Shown: piece by piece, positions 52,363 to 62,500 of the stretch
How the letters are laid out: each line of letters begins with the position of its first letter
How positions within the stretch are numbered: position 1 is the first letter of the stretch
Assembly: GCA_965223485.1 (NCBI GenBank)
Contig: OZ244993.1
Coordinates: forward strand, 1,612,001 to 1,676,000
Source of the DNA: VXPQ01 sp965223485
GTDB taxonomy: Bacteria > Bacteroidota > Rhodothermia > Rhodothermales > VXPQ01
Length of the DNA: 64,000 bases
Direction of reading: 5' to 3'
Notes under the pieces: model-generated
Told to the model about the DNA's origin: nothing
The model's input: only the letters and a program-made list of their open reading frames with translations
Databases searched by the model: none
Position numbers and translations under genes: made by a program

Positions 52363-54927
52363 ATGATCAAATACCTTACCACGTGTCTCTCCCCGGCTCT
52401 CTGCTTTGCCTTGCTGATTGCCGTATCGCCTGCGTTTGCCCAGTCTTCGGGCAGGCTTGAAATCATGCAACCGCCTGTCGCCGAGGAAGACCCTGCCCTG
52501 TCGGCGGACGACGGGATGCGCGTCATCCACGTGACGGACCGGTTGGCCCGTATGCCGGAGGCCGTAGCCGCATTCCAGGCGTATCATGAAGCGAAAGCCC
52601 TTGGCTTGCTGCCTGTGGCAAAGACCGCGGCGTCCTACGAGATCGGCTCCGAGAAAGAGTTTAATGTACTTGCAGACATCAACAGGGATATACCCACCTG
52701 GGAAACCCTCACGTTTACGCTGGTGGCCGAGAGCGATAGCGCCAACCTCTGGATATCTAACGACCAGCAGGAGCAGGGAACCGTCAGCGAGGAACAACTC
52801 ACGCAGATCACAGCCTATGTGCTTTCCGAGACGCCCGAGGAATCCTGGCGCTCCGAAAAAGGCATTGTTACAAACAACAACCATATTTTCGGCGATCCGC
52901 CGGATTCTCCCGATGCGGACGGCAAGGTCGATATTCTTCTGTTCGATATCGAGGAAGGCAACGACGATTGCTGCGTGCTCGGCTATGTCACGAGGCAAGA
53001 CCTCAATCCGAATCCGGATCCGGGCGAGGGCAATGCAGCCAATATCCTTTATGTCGACCTGCCCCAGGGAATACGCTTCGGCATCCCTTCGCTCGGAGGC
53101 ACTATTGCGCACGAGTACCAGCACCTGATCCATAATGCATATCAGTCGGGCGGCAGCGAACTGAGCTTCATCAACGAGGGGCTGTCGGAATGGGCGGAAC
53201 TGCTGAACGGGTTCCCGCCCCGACCCATTCGGTATCTGAACGATCCGGAGGAAATTGGTGTCCGGTTGCTCACCTGGCGTAGTCGGGGAACGATCCGACA
53301 GGTTCTGCACGATTACCAGCGATCAGGGCTCTTCACCACCTACATTGCGGATCGGATCGGGCCGGAAGCCACCGGATCCATTGTACGCGCAAAATGCCCC
53401 TCGGGCGTCAACTATTGCCCGATAGGATCGTGGCTCACCGGCGTGCCCGGATACGACCTGATCCTCAGTGATCACAACCTTACCACGGCGGATATCGTGG
53501 CGGATTTTCACACCACGAATTTTGTCAACGACGCTGGGGTAGATACAAAATATGCCTACAAATCCCCGTTCCGGCAAGGCCTGAGAGCAGTATCTACTGT
53601 CATAGTGGATACCGAGGTTGACCCCGCACCCTCCGAGACCACGGTGAACGTGTCAAGCGGGGCTGTCGACTATCTGACCTGGGAGAACGTCACGAACCTC
53701 GCGCTGGAAATCAAGGACTTCGAGGATACAGGAGGCGGAGGAACGGACACCCGGATTGCTGCAGGCGGCGGGTATGCGAAAACCGCGGGCGCAAGCAACC
53801 GCTCCAACCTGTCGTTGCGGCTGTTCACCGAAACGGAAGCGGGAGCGAAGCACCTCGTGGACCTCGATCCCGAAACGCAAACGCACACAGTTTCCGGAGA
53901 GTATGCACGGGTTACCCTTATCGTCGCGCATACCCGCGCGTCGGAGAGTTTCACTGCTGCGTCTATCAGACTGGATATTACCGGAAGCTGGGGAGGCGCC
54001 GCGTTCGATGTGACTACCGTGGCCTACGAAACCGGTAAAAATGAGGACCGGGTATACCTTCGCGGAGATGCTGAGGACATTATGGCGCAGCTATACGATG
54101 TACCTGACAAGGCGCGTCTGGCGGCTGTCTTCGTGGCGCCGATATACGATAACCAGTATAGCAATTCAACGGTACCTGACGGCGAACCCCGCGATTTCAC
54201 CCTCAAGGTATGGAATGTGGGCGATGACGGCTTTCCGGGGGACGAACTCTATAGCATGGATGTGGACGAGTCGCCCAATGCATCGCACTTCGACTTTCGT
54301 TCCATAACGTATTCGTTTTTGAGGGTCACTCTTCCGGCGGACGAGGAGGCGCTTGCGACGCTCCCGGAGCGGATTTTCATTGGTCTCACGAACAAGGGAA
54401 CCGATGTCAATTACCTCTCCGCCACGCTTGCCCGAAGCACCGTGCAGGATACCCTGGCATACTGGTACCACGCCGTTGGCGCGGACCCCATCGCCTGGCG
54501 CCCTATGGCGAGACTTCGGCTGTGTCGAAAGGAGGGAGGGGGTTGTGACAGGAACAACGACGAGGACGGGTGGCTTTCGCTCGCCGGGCAGGTGTTTCCC
54601 ATCCGCGCCCGGTTCCTCACTTCCCTGGGGCCCACATCCACGGACGATCCGGTGGAACTCCCATCCGGCGTGAGTCTGGCGCAGAACTATCCGAACCCGT
54701 TCAATCCGAGCACCTCAATCTCCTGGATGCAACCGGTTTCCGCCCGGGTCCGGCTGTCCGTGTACAACCTGCTGGGACAGAAGATGGCTATGCCTGTGGA
54801 CGGTCTGCACCCGGCGGGCGAGCATGAAGTACGGCTGGATGCATCCGGGTGGGCCAGCGGCGTGTACGTCTACGTACTCGAAACAGGGACGCACATGCTG
54901 ACCCGGCACATGGTGCTGTTGAAATAA
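52363..54927 (+). CDS. secreted gluzincin-type metallopeptidase with type IX sorting tail
   Basis: 854 aa. A signal peptide (LCFALLIAVSPAFAQ) is followed by a peptidase region with the zinc motif HEYQH (residues 250-254) and, 18 residues on, the third ligand Glu272 in SFINEGLSEWAE, as in gluzincins such as hyicolysin-type peptidases. A beta-sandwich region follows. The last 85 residues (YPNPFNPSTSISW then VYNLLGQKM and SGVYVYVLETG) are a Por-type C-terminal sorting domain, so export is by the type IX system. ATG 52363 is preferred over 52300 because it starts the signal peptide. Confidence 0.85.
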   Translation: MIKYLTTCLSPALCFALLIAVSPAFAQSSGRLEIMQPPVAEEDPALSADDGMRVIHVTDRLARMPEAVAAFQAYHEAKALGLLPVAKTAASYEIGSEKEFNVLADINRDIPTWETLTFTLVAESDSANLWISNDQQEQGTVSEEQLTQITAYVLSETPEESWRSEKGIVTNNNHIFGDPPDSPDADGKVDILLFDIEEGNDDCCVLGYVTRQDLNPNPDPGEGNAANILYVDLPQGIRFGIPSLGGTIAHEYQHLIHNAYQSGGSELSFINEGLSEWAELLNGFPPRPIRYLNDPEEIGVRLLTWRSRGTIRQVLHDYQRSGLFTTYIADRIGPEATGSIVRAKCPSGVNYCPIGSWLTGVPGYDLILSDHNLTTADIVADFHTTNFVNDAGVDTKYAYKSPFRQGLRAVSTVIVDTEVDPAPSETTVNVSSGAVDYLTWENVTNLALEIKDFEDTGGGGTDTRIAAGGGYAKTAGASNRSNLSLRLFTETEAGAKHLVDLDPETQTHTVSGEYARVTLIVAHTRASESFTAASIRLDITGSWGGAAFDVTTVAYETGKNEDRVYLRGDAEDIMAQLYDVPDKARLAAVFVAPIYDNQYSNSTVPDGEPRDFTLKVWNVGDDGFPGDELYSMDVDESPNASHFDFRSITYSFLRVTLPADEEALATLPERIFIGLTNKGTDVNYLSATLARSTVQDTLAYWYHAVGADPIAWRPMARLRLCRKEGGGCDRNNDEDGWLSLAGQVFPIRARFLTSLGPTSTDDPVELPSGVSLAQNYPNPFNPSTSISWMQPVSARVRLSVYNLLGQKMAMPVDGLHPAGEHEVRLDASGWASGVYVYVLETGTHMLTRHMVLLK

Positions 54928-55081
54928 TTGCGGCAAGCGGCAAGACGGAATCCCTGTTTTCGATGGGCAGGGTTTGTACCGTGGCGTCCGGTTGTTACGG
55001 GTATTGCATCGCCCGCCATCTTGCACCGGAATCGGGAGGGGGCAGGTGGCGGCTCTGTCCGGGCGGCGCCTCTGTCCGGCG

Positions 55082-55471
55082 TTATTCGCTTTCGCCCAGA
55101 TCTTCGTACTTGTGTCGTTCGAGCGAGCGGGTTTCATCGATTACCCGCTCGAACAGTCTCCGTACGGCGGCGTCGGACAACGGGCCCTTGTTCCCGGTCA
55201 CGACATTGCGGATGACTTCGGCTTCCCGTTCCGGGACATACACCGGCAATCCCATTTTTTTCTTTATCGCGCCGATGGCGTTCGCGCATTGCACCCGCTC
55301 GTTCATCACGAGCAGCATGATGCGGTCCAGGACATCTATGCGTTGCCGCCAGGGCGTCATGTCGTTTTCGGACGGACGCGCCGGTATGCCGGGAGCGTCC
55401 TCGCCGAAATGATCCATCAGATCCTGCATGGACTGCAGCAGACTTTCCGGCGGCTTCGATCCGGAGGGCAT
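55082..55471 (-). CDS. chorismate mutase (AroQ-type helical domain)
   Basis: 129 aa. The all-helical domain is seen as WRQRIDVLDRIMLLVMNERVQCANAIGAIKK (quoted: LLVMNERVQCANAIGAIKKK) with PVYVPEREAEVIRNV; Arg, Lys and Glu positions of the active site are kept. Converts chorismate to prephenate. A 39-residue Pro/Ser-rich N-terminal segment precedes it. The start at ATG 55471 is chosen because in-frame starts further upstream run into the tsaD gene. It lies 59 bases downstream of tsaD. Confidence 0.9.
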   Translation of the reverse strand: MPSGSKPPESLLQSMQDLMDHFGEDAPGIPARPSENDMTPWRQRIDVLDRIMLLVMNERVQCANAIGAIKKKMGLPVYVPEREAEVIRNVVTGNKGPLSDAAVRRLFERVIDETRSLERHKYEDLGESE

Positions 55472-55530
55472 GGGAAGGTACTGCGGTTGCGTGAAATCTC
55501 GGAAGGGGATGCGTTTCGGGCGATCCCTCG

Positions 55531-56559
55531 CTACGCAAACGTTGCAAGGGGAAGGTTCGGTTCCGCTACAGGGTTGTCTGGCGGGTCCGTTCGCCCGATC
55601 GAAAGCCGGATGTGCGCAGCAAAGGCAATCATGGCGGCATTGTCTATGCAGTATGCAGGCGGGGGCATGTGAATGCGTATTCCGCATGTTTCGCCCAGTG
55701 CTTCTGCCCGCTGTCTCAGTCTTGCATTGGCGGAGACGCCCCCGACGACATGTACGTCGCGCACGCCGGTTTCTCCGATGGCGCGGTGCAGGGCGTCGAT
55801 CAGCATGTCCACGATGGCTTCCTGGAAAGCGGCGCACATATCCGGCAAACGGCGTTGCATGAGCGCCGTGCGCTTTTTTTCGCCGAGCCCGTTCAGGTAG
55901 TAGAGCACAGATGTTTTCAGCCCGCTGAACGAAAAATCGTATCCGTCGAGGCGGGCGCGTGGAAAGCGATGGAACGCCGGATTTCCCTGTGCGGCGAGGC
56001 GGTCGATGGCGGGGCCGCCCGGATACCCGAGATCAAGGAGCCGGGCCACTTTGTCGAAGGCCTCCCCTGCGGCGTCGTCGCGGGTTGTGCCGAGGATGCG
56101 AAGTGCAAGACCCTCTTCTACGAGTACCAGCTGCGTGTGCCCGCCGGAGACGATGAGGCAAAGCCAGGGATGCGCCGGCAGGCTCCGGCCGATCAACGCA
56201 GAACAGATATGTCCTTCGAGATGATTGATTCCCACCACCGGCACCCCCAGGCCGAAAGCATACGCCCGGGCAAAGCCGAGTCCAACCAGCAGCGATCCGG
56301 CAAGGCCTGGCCCGCGGGTTACCGCCACGGCGGTGAGGTCGGATGGTGCGACGCCGGCTTTTCGGAGAGCCGTACGAACCACCGGAACGATTCGCCGCTG
56401 GTGTGCACGCGAGGCGAGTTCGGGCACCACTCCTCCGAACCGGGTGTGAACCTGTTGTGCGGAAATCTCGCTGGAAAGCACCTTGCCGTTCGCTACGACA
56501 GCGGCTGCCGTATCATCGCAGGAACTCTCGACGCCCAGTATGAGTGAGTCGTTTGGCAT
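55531..56559 (-). CDS. tsaD: tRNA N6-threonylcarbamoyladenosine transferase
   Basis: 342 aa. ILGVESSCDDTAAAVV at the start, GPGLAGSLLVGLGFA, the metal-binding INHLEGHICSAL histidines and LIVSGGHTQLV are all present, as is VVGGVSANARLR later. Transfers threonylcarbamoyl to A37 of ANN-decoding tRNAs. ATG 56559 (PNDSLILGVESS) is preferred over the in-frame start at 56601. Confidence 0.97.
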   Translation of the reverse strand: MPNDSLILGVESSCDDTAAAVVANGKVLSSEISAQQVHTRFGGVVPELASRAHQRRIVPVVRTALRKAGVAPSDLTAVAVTRGPGLAGSLLVGLGFARAYAFGLGVPVVGINHLEGHICSALIGRSLPAHPWLCLIVSGGHTQLVLVEEGLALRILGTTRDDAAGEAFDKVARLLDLGYPGGPAIDRLAAQGNPAFHRFPRARLDGYDFSFSGLKTSVLYYLNGLGEKKRTALMQRRLPDMCAAFQEAIVDMLIDALHRAIGETGVRDVHVVGGVSANARLRQRAEALGETCGIRIHMPPPAYCIDNAAMIAFAAHIRLSIGRTDPPDNPVAEPNLPLATFA

Positions 56560-56738
56560 AGGGTGCAATAGTCGGGGATGTACTGCGTTAAATATATTCA
56601 ATGTACGGGGATATCGATTCGTATTGACAAAGAGTTCCGGGAGGTCTATTATTCAGGTATAATGGGCGTTTCCGTACCATACCTTCCCGTCGCACTCGTT
56701 CAGCAGCGCATGACCCTGCGCCACAAACCGTTTTCGTT

Positions 56739-57344
56739 ATGATGCGAAACAGGCTGTTTCTTCTTTGGCTGATAGTATTTTTCGGCGTAGCCGTACCTGC
56801 GCAGGCCCAGCTCCGGCAGGATGCGCATAATCAGGAAGTTCAGTCGCAGCTCTATGATGCCCAGTCCGGACCGGCCTTTTCCCTGAACCGGCTTTTCAGT
56901 CCGCAGCATTTTAAGATGGGCCATTCGTACGAGATGTCGATGGGTTCGTTCGGCGGCGTTAGTTCGTCGCTCGGCATGTACACCAACACCATGCGCTTCC
57001 AGTTCAGCAGCAAACTGGCGGGGCGGGTTGATCTGGCTTATGCCTTCTCGCCGTTCGGGGGATCGAATATGCTGGGCGCCTCGCAGGGAATGCAAGGCCG
57101 GTTCCTGTTGCGTAATGCGGAGATTGCATATCGCCCGTCCGACAAGGTGCAATTGCATTTTTCCGTGCGGCAGAGCCCGTATGGGAGCTACATGAGCCCG
57201 TACGGATATGGGGGATACGGTAGGTACGGTTATGGATATGGCCCGGGCTTCGGGTACGGTTACCAGCCTTATTATGGCAGAGGCATGATGTATATGCGCG
57301 TTGGGTCTGCCGACGATCTTTTCTGGAACGATAATCTTCGCTGA
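56739..57344 (+). CDS. secreted protein with Gly/Tyr-rich tail, unknown
   Basis: 201 aa. A signal peptide (LFLLWLIVFFGVAVPAQAQ) is followed by a Met/Ser-rich beta region (MGHSYEMSMGSFGGVSSSLG) and, from about residue 150, a low-complexity Gly-Tyr tail (YGYGGYGRYGYGYGPGFGYG). It could be a small outer-membrane or surface protein. No homologue is recognised. The 57345-57379 gap to the next gene is short, so it may share its transcript. Confidence 0.75.
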   Translation: MMRNRLFLLWLIVFFGVAVPAQAQLRQDAHNQEVQSQLYDAQSGPAFSLNRLFSPQHFKMGHSYEMSMGSFGGVSSSLGMYTNTMRFQFSSKLAGRVDLAYAFSPFGGSNMLGASQGMQGRFLLRNAEIAYRPSDKVQLHFSVRQSPYGSYMSPYGYGGYGRYGYGYGPGFGYGYQPYYGRGMMYMRVGSADDLFWNDNLR

Positions 57345-57379
57345 GCAAGGCCGCTACGTCCTCGATTAATTGCCCGGTT

Positions 57380-57802
57380 ATGGGTCGTTGGAAGAATCGT
57401 TTCATGGGGGCGGCCATTGCTGTACTTGGTCTCTTTGTGCTCGTGCTCGCGTACAGTTTCGTGACACGGGTTGCCACCCTTCCCGATCAGGAAGACGGAG
57501 CTGTCAGGGACATCATACAGGTCGAGGTCCGCAACGGCTGCGGTATCGGTGGTCTGGCGGGTGTGATGACGCTGTTCCTGCGCGAGCACGGCTATGACGT
57601 GGTGGAGGCGGGAGATTACGAATCGTTCGATGTGCCCCGCTCCATGGTGATTGACCGGGTCGGGAATCTTGAAACGGCACGTAAAGTGGCCGAGGAACTG
57701 GGTATTGAACAGGTCGAACAGGATATTCGCCCGGAGTATTTTCTGGACGCTTCGGTGGTGATCGGCCTGGACTACGAAACGTTGCGCCCCTTCAAGGAAT
57801 GA
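57380..57802 (+). CDS. LytR C-terminal-domain protein, membrane anchored
   Basis: 140 aa. One membrane helix (AAIAVLGLFVLVLAYSFV) is followed by a LytR_C domain, recognised by VEVRNGCGIGGLAGVMTLFLRE and YDVVEAGDYESFD with the final ASVVIGLDYETLRPF. Domain function is unknown but it is found in cell-wall-linked proteins. Its stop overlaps the rsfS start (ATGA at 57799-57802), so the two are translationally coupled. Confidence 0.85.
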   Translation: MGRWKNRFMGAAIAVLGLFVLVLAYSFVTRVATLPDQEDGAVRDIIQVEVRNGCGIGGLAGVMTLFLREHGYDVVEAGDYESFDVPRSMVIDRVGNLETARKVAEELGIEQVEQDIRPEYFLDASVVIGLDYETLRPFKE

Positions 57803-58209
57803 GTATGCATTTGGAAGCTTCGTACACGCTGGTTGCGCACGCCGTGGAGGCCATGCTCGACAAGAAGGCCCGGGATATCACGGTCATGGACATGCGGGAT
57901 GTAGCCGGCTTCGTCGATTATTTTGTGATCGGTACCGGTGATTCGGAACTACAGGTCAAAGCGGTCGCTGAGGAAATAAGGGCGCGGGTGCGCACGCAAT
58001 GCGACGAGAAACCCTGGCACATGGAAGGCGCCGGTGCCTGGCAATGGGTTTTGCTTGACTATGTGGATGTGGTGGCGCACGTGTTCAGCCCTGAAAAGCG
58101 AGCATTTTACGACCTGGAAAGGCTGTGGGGCGATGCGCCAAGAAAGCATGTGGGCCCGACCGGGCTGCTGCACGAGAGCGCCCAGCGCATGTCGGGGGGC
58201 GTGGGCTAA
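57799..58209 (+). CDS. rsfS: ribosome silencing factor RsfS
   Basis: 136 aa. DITVMDMRDVAGFVDYFVIGTG, then WHMEGAGAWQWVLLDYVDVVAHVF and the closing FYDLERLWGDAP are the family signature. Binds uL14 to block subunit joining when nutrients are low. Coupled to the LytR_C gene upstream. A start at the second ATG (57805) is also possible. Confidence 0.95.
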   Translation: MSMHLEASYTLVAHAVEAMLDKKARDITVMDMRDVAGFVDYFVIGTGDSELQVKAVAEEIRARVRTQCDEKPWHMEGAGAWQWVLLDYVDVVAHVFSPEKRAFYDLERLWGDAPRKHVGPTGLLHESAQRMSGGVG

Positions 58210-58259
58210 GGCGCACGGAGTGATGCCGCCGGAAGCGGGGCCTGTGCTCTCTGACAGGT

Positions 58260-58625
58260 TCAGGTGATCTCGTCCTCTTCGAAGAGGATGGTGATACCGG
58301 GCAGGAGGTTGTGCCGCTTCGCCAGTTTGAGGAGGGCGCCTGCAGCTTCCTCGGGCGAGTTGAAGGAAGCGTTCTCCTTGCTGTCCACGGCCAGTTCGTA
58401 GCCGATGGCTTCTTCCCCTTCCCCGTCTTTTTCCCAGGCAGTTGCCTCCTCGATCACAAACGCCCCGTCTTCGGGCATGAACGAAGCGATAAAGCATTCC
58501 CGCTTCTTTTGAGTATCGATCAGGCTCAGGCTGCCTATTGCGCCGTACTCATCGTCGTAGAAGAGTGTTTCTGCGAGCAGTAAGCGGACGAATTGTTCAA
58601 GATTGAAGGGTTTATTTGCAGCCAT
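58260..58625 (-). CDS. unknown acidic protein, 121 aa
   Basis: Not recognised. A soluble, strongly acidic alpha/beta protein with no cysteine cluster or membrane segment (EQFVRLLLAETLFYDDEYG at the start, LPGITILFEEDEIT at the end). Convergent with rsfS. A weak hairpin CCTGT/ACAGG lies in the 50-base gap between them. Confidence 0.7.
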   Translation of the reverse strand: MAANKPFNLEQFVRLLLAETLFYDDEYGAIGSLSLIDTQKKRECFIASFMPEDGAFVIEEATAWEKDGEGEEAIGYELAVDSKENASFNSPEEAAGALLKLAKRHNLLPGITILFEEDEIT

Positions 58626-58721
58626 TTGTCTGGAATCGTGCGTGTGTTTGCTTTCTTTGATTCATAGGGCCCCGGTACCCTCGATTACCCAAAGATGATC
58701 CCGTGAGCAGGGCCGTAATGT

Positions 58722-59480
58722 CTACTCTCCAAGAAAATCGGCGAGAAATTCGTTGGCGACGACGCCACTGAAGTGGTAAACCTGTGCCTCGAACAGGTTT
58801 GCGAAGTGGTGGACGATCTTTTCCTTCACATCCTGCGGGTCGACAGGGCGCCCCGTTTCCTTTTCAAGGGACGTTACGTTGCCATCCGAAATTCCGCAGG
58901 GTACGATGTGCGAGAACCAGTTCAGGTCGGTGCTCACGTTGAGGGCAAACCCGTGCATGGTTACCCAGCGACTGCACCGTATGCCCATCGCGCATATTTT
59001 TCGGGCGATTTCGCCCCCTGGACTTGTTGTGGCGTCCGCATTGATCCAGACCCCGGTGCGTCCTGCAATGCGCTCGCCTTGCACGCCGTACGATGCGCAG
59101 GCGTCGATGATGGTTTGTTCGATCAGGCGCAGGTACTTGTGTATGTCGGCAACGAATTGGTCGAGATCCAATATGGGATAGCCTACGATCTGTCCCGGGC
59201 CGTGGTAGGTGATGTCTCCGCCCCGATCAATCTCGACGAACTCGGCGCCCCGTTGTCGAAGCAGGTCCTCGGAGACGAGCAGGTTCCGGCGATTGCCGCT
59301 TTTCCCGATCGTGTAGACAGGCGGGTGTTCGACGAACAGGAACACATGGGGGATGGCTTCCGGAGGGGTGCGCCGCTTCGCCGTAATGAGGCGCTGCTGG
59401 ATGCGCTGCTGCAATGCCCAGGCGGGCCGGTAGTCCATCTGCCCGATGTCGCAGACCATTACGGATCTGGATGTGCTCAT
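58722..59480 (-). CDS. lipB: octanoyltransferase
   Basis: 252 aa. Transfers octanoyl from acyl carrier protein to lipoyl domains. The conserved DRGGDITYHGPGQIVGYP, the catalytic lysine segment ARKICAMGIRCSRWVTMHGFALN and the acyl-site cysteine in HIVPCGISD are present. ATG 59480 is preferred over 59516, which extends over a Gln/Arg stretch. No lipA next door. Confidence 0.95.
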   Translation of the reverse strand: MSTSRSVMVCDIGQMDYRPAWALQQRIQQRLITAKRRTPPEAIPHVFLFVEHPPVYTIGKSGNRRNLLVSEDLLRQRGAEFVEIDRGGDITYHGPGQIVGYPILDLDQFVADIHKYLRLIEQTIIDACASYGVQGERIAGRTGVWINADATTSPGGEIARKICAMGIRCSRWVTMHGFALNVSTDLNWFSHIVPCGISDGNVTSLEKETGRPVDPQDVKEKIVHHFANLFEAQVYHFSGVVANEFLADFLGE

Positions 59481-59521
59481 ACTATGTTGCCTCCGCACCT
59501 GTCGACCGGGCTGCATTCGGT

Positions 59522-62500
59522 TCAGTTGGCGATGCTTAACCGGAAATTGAATCCACCGTTAATGCTGGTGGAGGAAGGCGTACGACTGTCTTCGCTGATG
59601 AAGTTTTCGTAACGAAGTGTGAAATCCGTGCTGACGCGATTGCTGATCTGATAGGAAATGCGGGGCGCGACCGTATAGCGTTTCGAGGCGGAAATGATCG
59701 ATACGTTGTCGCCTTCGAGCGCGTCGCCGACAACGAATTCCTCGCGACGGTCAATATAATCCGTCAGTGCCCGCCGCAGCAAAAGGCGCCGGTCGCTCAG
59801 GTTGGCGACCGACATGGTTAGACTGAAGCTGATCCGGTTGTTGATTTTTTTCAGGAAAGGCAACTTCATGCCGGATTTGGAATAGTTAGCCGTCACAGTG
59901 ATTTGACTATTGTTGTTTTCCGAAACCTCGAAGTTGGTGGTGCTCAGCACATACGAGGTGCTTTTTTCCCAGGCGATGTTCGTCTGCAGATTGCCTTTGA
60001 AGGACAGGTCGAGCCCGATCAGCGGTTGGAAGCGCTCGTTTACCCGGATGCTCCCGATCTCGTCTTCGGGAATGGTGAACACGATCTGCTGTCCACTGAG
60101 GGCGAAGGAACGGGTCGAGTCGTTCGAGATCACATTGCGCCGGTAGTCCGTGGCGTAGTCCGAACTATAGCCATGCCGGATGCTGGCATTGGTGACCAGA
60201 TTACGGATAATGGGCCATTGCCCGATTCCCGACCAGGTAACTTGCCAGCCGGGCATCGGGAAAGGCAGGAATCCCCGCGTGTCCACTGTGCCCAGGCCGG
60301 ACAGGAAGGCATCCTGAAAATCAGTGACGATGGATTCGTTGGTGAGCACGATACGTCCATCTGCATTTTCGTCGCCAATGCGCCGGGGATCGTCCGCCCG
60401 GGCGTCGTCCTGCTGGTACGTTTCCAACTGTCTTGCAAACAGGTCCAGATATCCCGGACCGAAGACCCAGACGGACGCCCGGTTCGATCCGGTGAATGTT
60501 TCTGTGGTCGTGATCGGGTTCGGACGGTACGTCCGGTTGGTGTTGTTTGTCCAGTTGACATTCCAGGTCAGATTGATCTGGAGGGACTGGGTGGGGTTGA
60601 GCGTAGTGCGTCCCTGTACCTGCTGCTGGGACGTCAAGGCGTCACGCACCTGTAGCCGGTCACTGATGATACGCTGGTCGAGGGGTATATCCCGCTCGAG
60701 TCCGAAGCGGTATCCTACGGGCGGCCCTATGTCATTGAAGATGGCGTCCACAAGACTATAGGGGGCATCTACGCCGAGGATGTTGTCGTTATCATCCAGC
60801 ACGAGTCGCCCCACGTTGCTGGAATTGCTGGTCTGGCTCGACCTGTACGTGATCGTAAGCTCCCTGATACCTGTGATTGCCAGGATGGTGCGGCGAGCCA
60901 TCGAGGCCGGGTTCGGCAACAGGGCGGTGAAGAAATTCGGGCCGCTGTCCTCTTCTTCGGTTTCCATTTCAGCGGTTTCTTCATCCGGCGCGCCTTCTTC
61001 GACTTCGCCGGTAATTTCCAGTTCGTCAGCGGGTGGTGCGTCTTCTCCTTCTGCAGGCAATACTTCGGGCACGGGCAGTTCGTCCTGGTCTTCAACAGGT
61101 ATCTCTTCGTTTACAGGCGGTATGTCCTCGCCTTCCACTGGCAGTTCTTCCGGTACGGGCGGTATGTCCTCGCCTTCTACTGGCAGTTCTTCCGGTGCGG
61201 GCAGTACGTCTTCCCCTTCGTCGGGAAGTTCTTCATCTTCTTGTACGGCATCGTCCTCTTGACCTTCCTCTGCCCCTTCTGCAGCTGCCTTTTCCCGCTC
61301 CTTGCGTTCTTTCTCTTCCTGTTTCAGGCGTTCCTTTTCCTCGCGCGCCGCTTCTCTGATGCCCCTGCGTTCCTCTTTCGCAGCAGCGCGTTCCTGCTGG
61401 CGCTGCGCACGCTCGGCTTCCTTTTCCTGCCTGTATTGGTCCTCAGCCTCCTCCATGGCTTCATAGAACGGTATTTTGCGGAACAGGTCCTGCAAGTGGA
61501 CGGTGTTGCTGCCGCGCACTTCGGACTGGTTGCTTGCAGAGGCGCCGGTGTTACGTCCAACGGAGCCGTTTCTCCAGGTGAATTGCGAACTCCAGGTGAT
61601 GTCCTGGATATGAAACCACTCCAGGGCAGATGGCATCCTGGGGTTGAAGGTGGCCACGAATCTTTCGTTGTGCTGATCGGTCCGAACCCCTTCGTGTCCC
61701 GAGAAGATGCGGTTGAGAACCTGTCCCGCCTGGATCACGCGCAGTTCGCTGACCTCGAACCGCGTATCGTTTTCACCGATCAGCCCCGAAGCGAGTGCTT
61801 CCTTTTCCGTCGTGTTCGCAAAAAAGCTCTCGTTGCCCAGACTGTCCACCCGGATTACGGTAAACACGGTGTCCACCCCTGCTGCATTCAGGCTCTGGCT
61901 GGTGCTGGCTGTATACGACACGTTGAGGAACTGGAACGGATCGTACTGGATACTGCCGTTGCGCCGGTGTGAAAGCGCGTGCGACTGGCGCAGCGGAAAT
62001 GCGACCAACTCCGGCAAAGATTGCGTCGTCGTGCCGGCAAGTTCCCGGTGGCGGTCTTGCGATACGGTGAAGTTCCGTGCCGCTGTGGCTCCGGTCGTGA
62101 CAGACCTGGGGGTATAATTGAAGTTCAGCCCGCCAAGGGAACGCAGCACAGGGACCTCGCCGAGGAACCAGAACGGGCGCACCGTACGCGGCCGCCGCAC
62201 GTTCAGTCGGTAGGTGAGGGAGGAGTTCCATCGCTGGCTGTCCCGTTGCCGTTGGGATGGATTACTTGCCGCCGCGTCCGAGGAGGAAAAACTGAATGCA
62301 ATGCCGTCCAGCGTATTGCGCAGCACCCGCGAGTCGGACCCCGACTTCCCGACGCGTATGCTGTAGGAGCGCGTGGCCGATCGGGTCTGGGCCGATTCGA
62401 TGATCTCATCCTTTTTCTGCTCACGTTCCGCCTCGGTCAGCAGGTCGTTCCGATCGGTTTGCGTAAGGAGTTCCTCGAGGCGGATGTCTCCCCGGTTTGG

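Noticed and set aside
61010..61240. repeats that could suggest a CRISPR array
   Set aside because: They are in-frame coding repeats of SprA without unique spacers of constant size.
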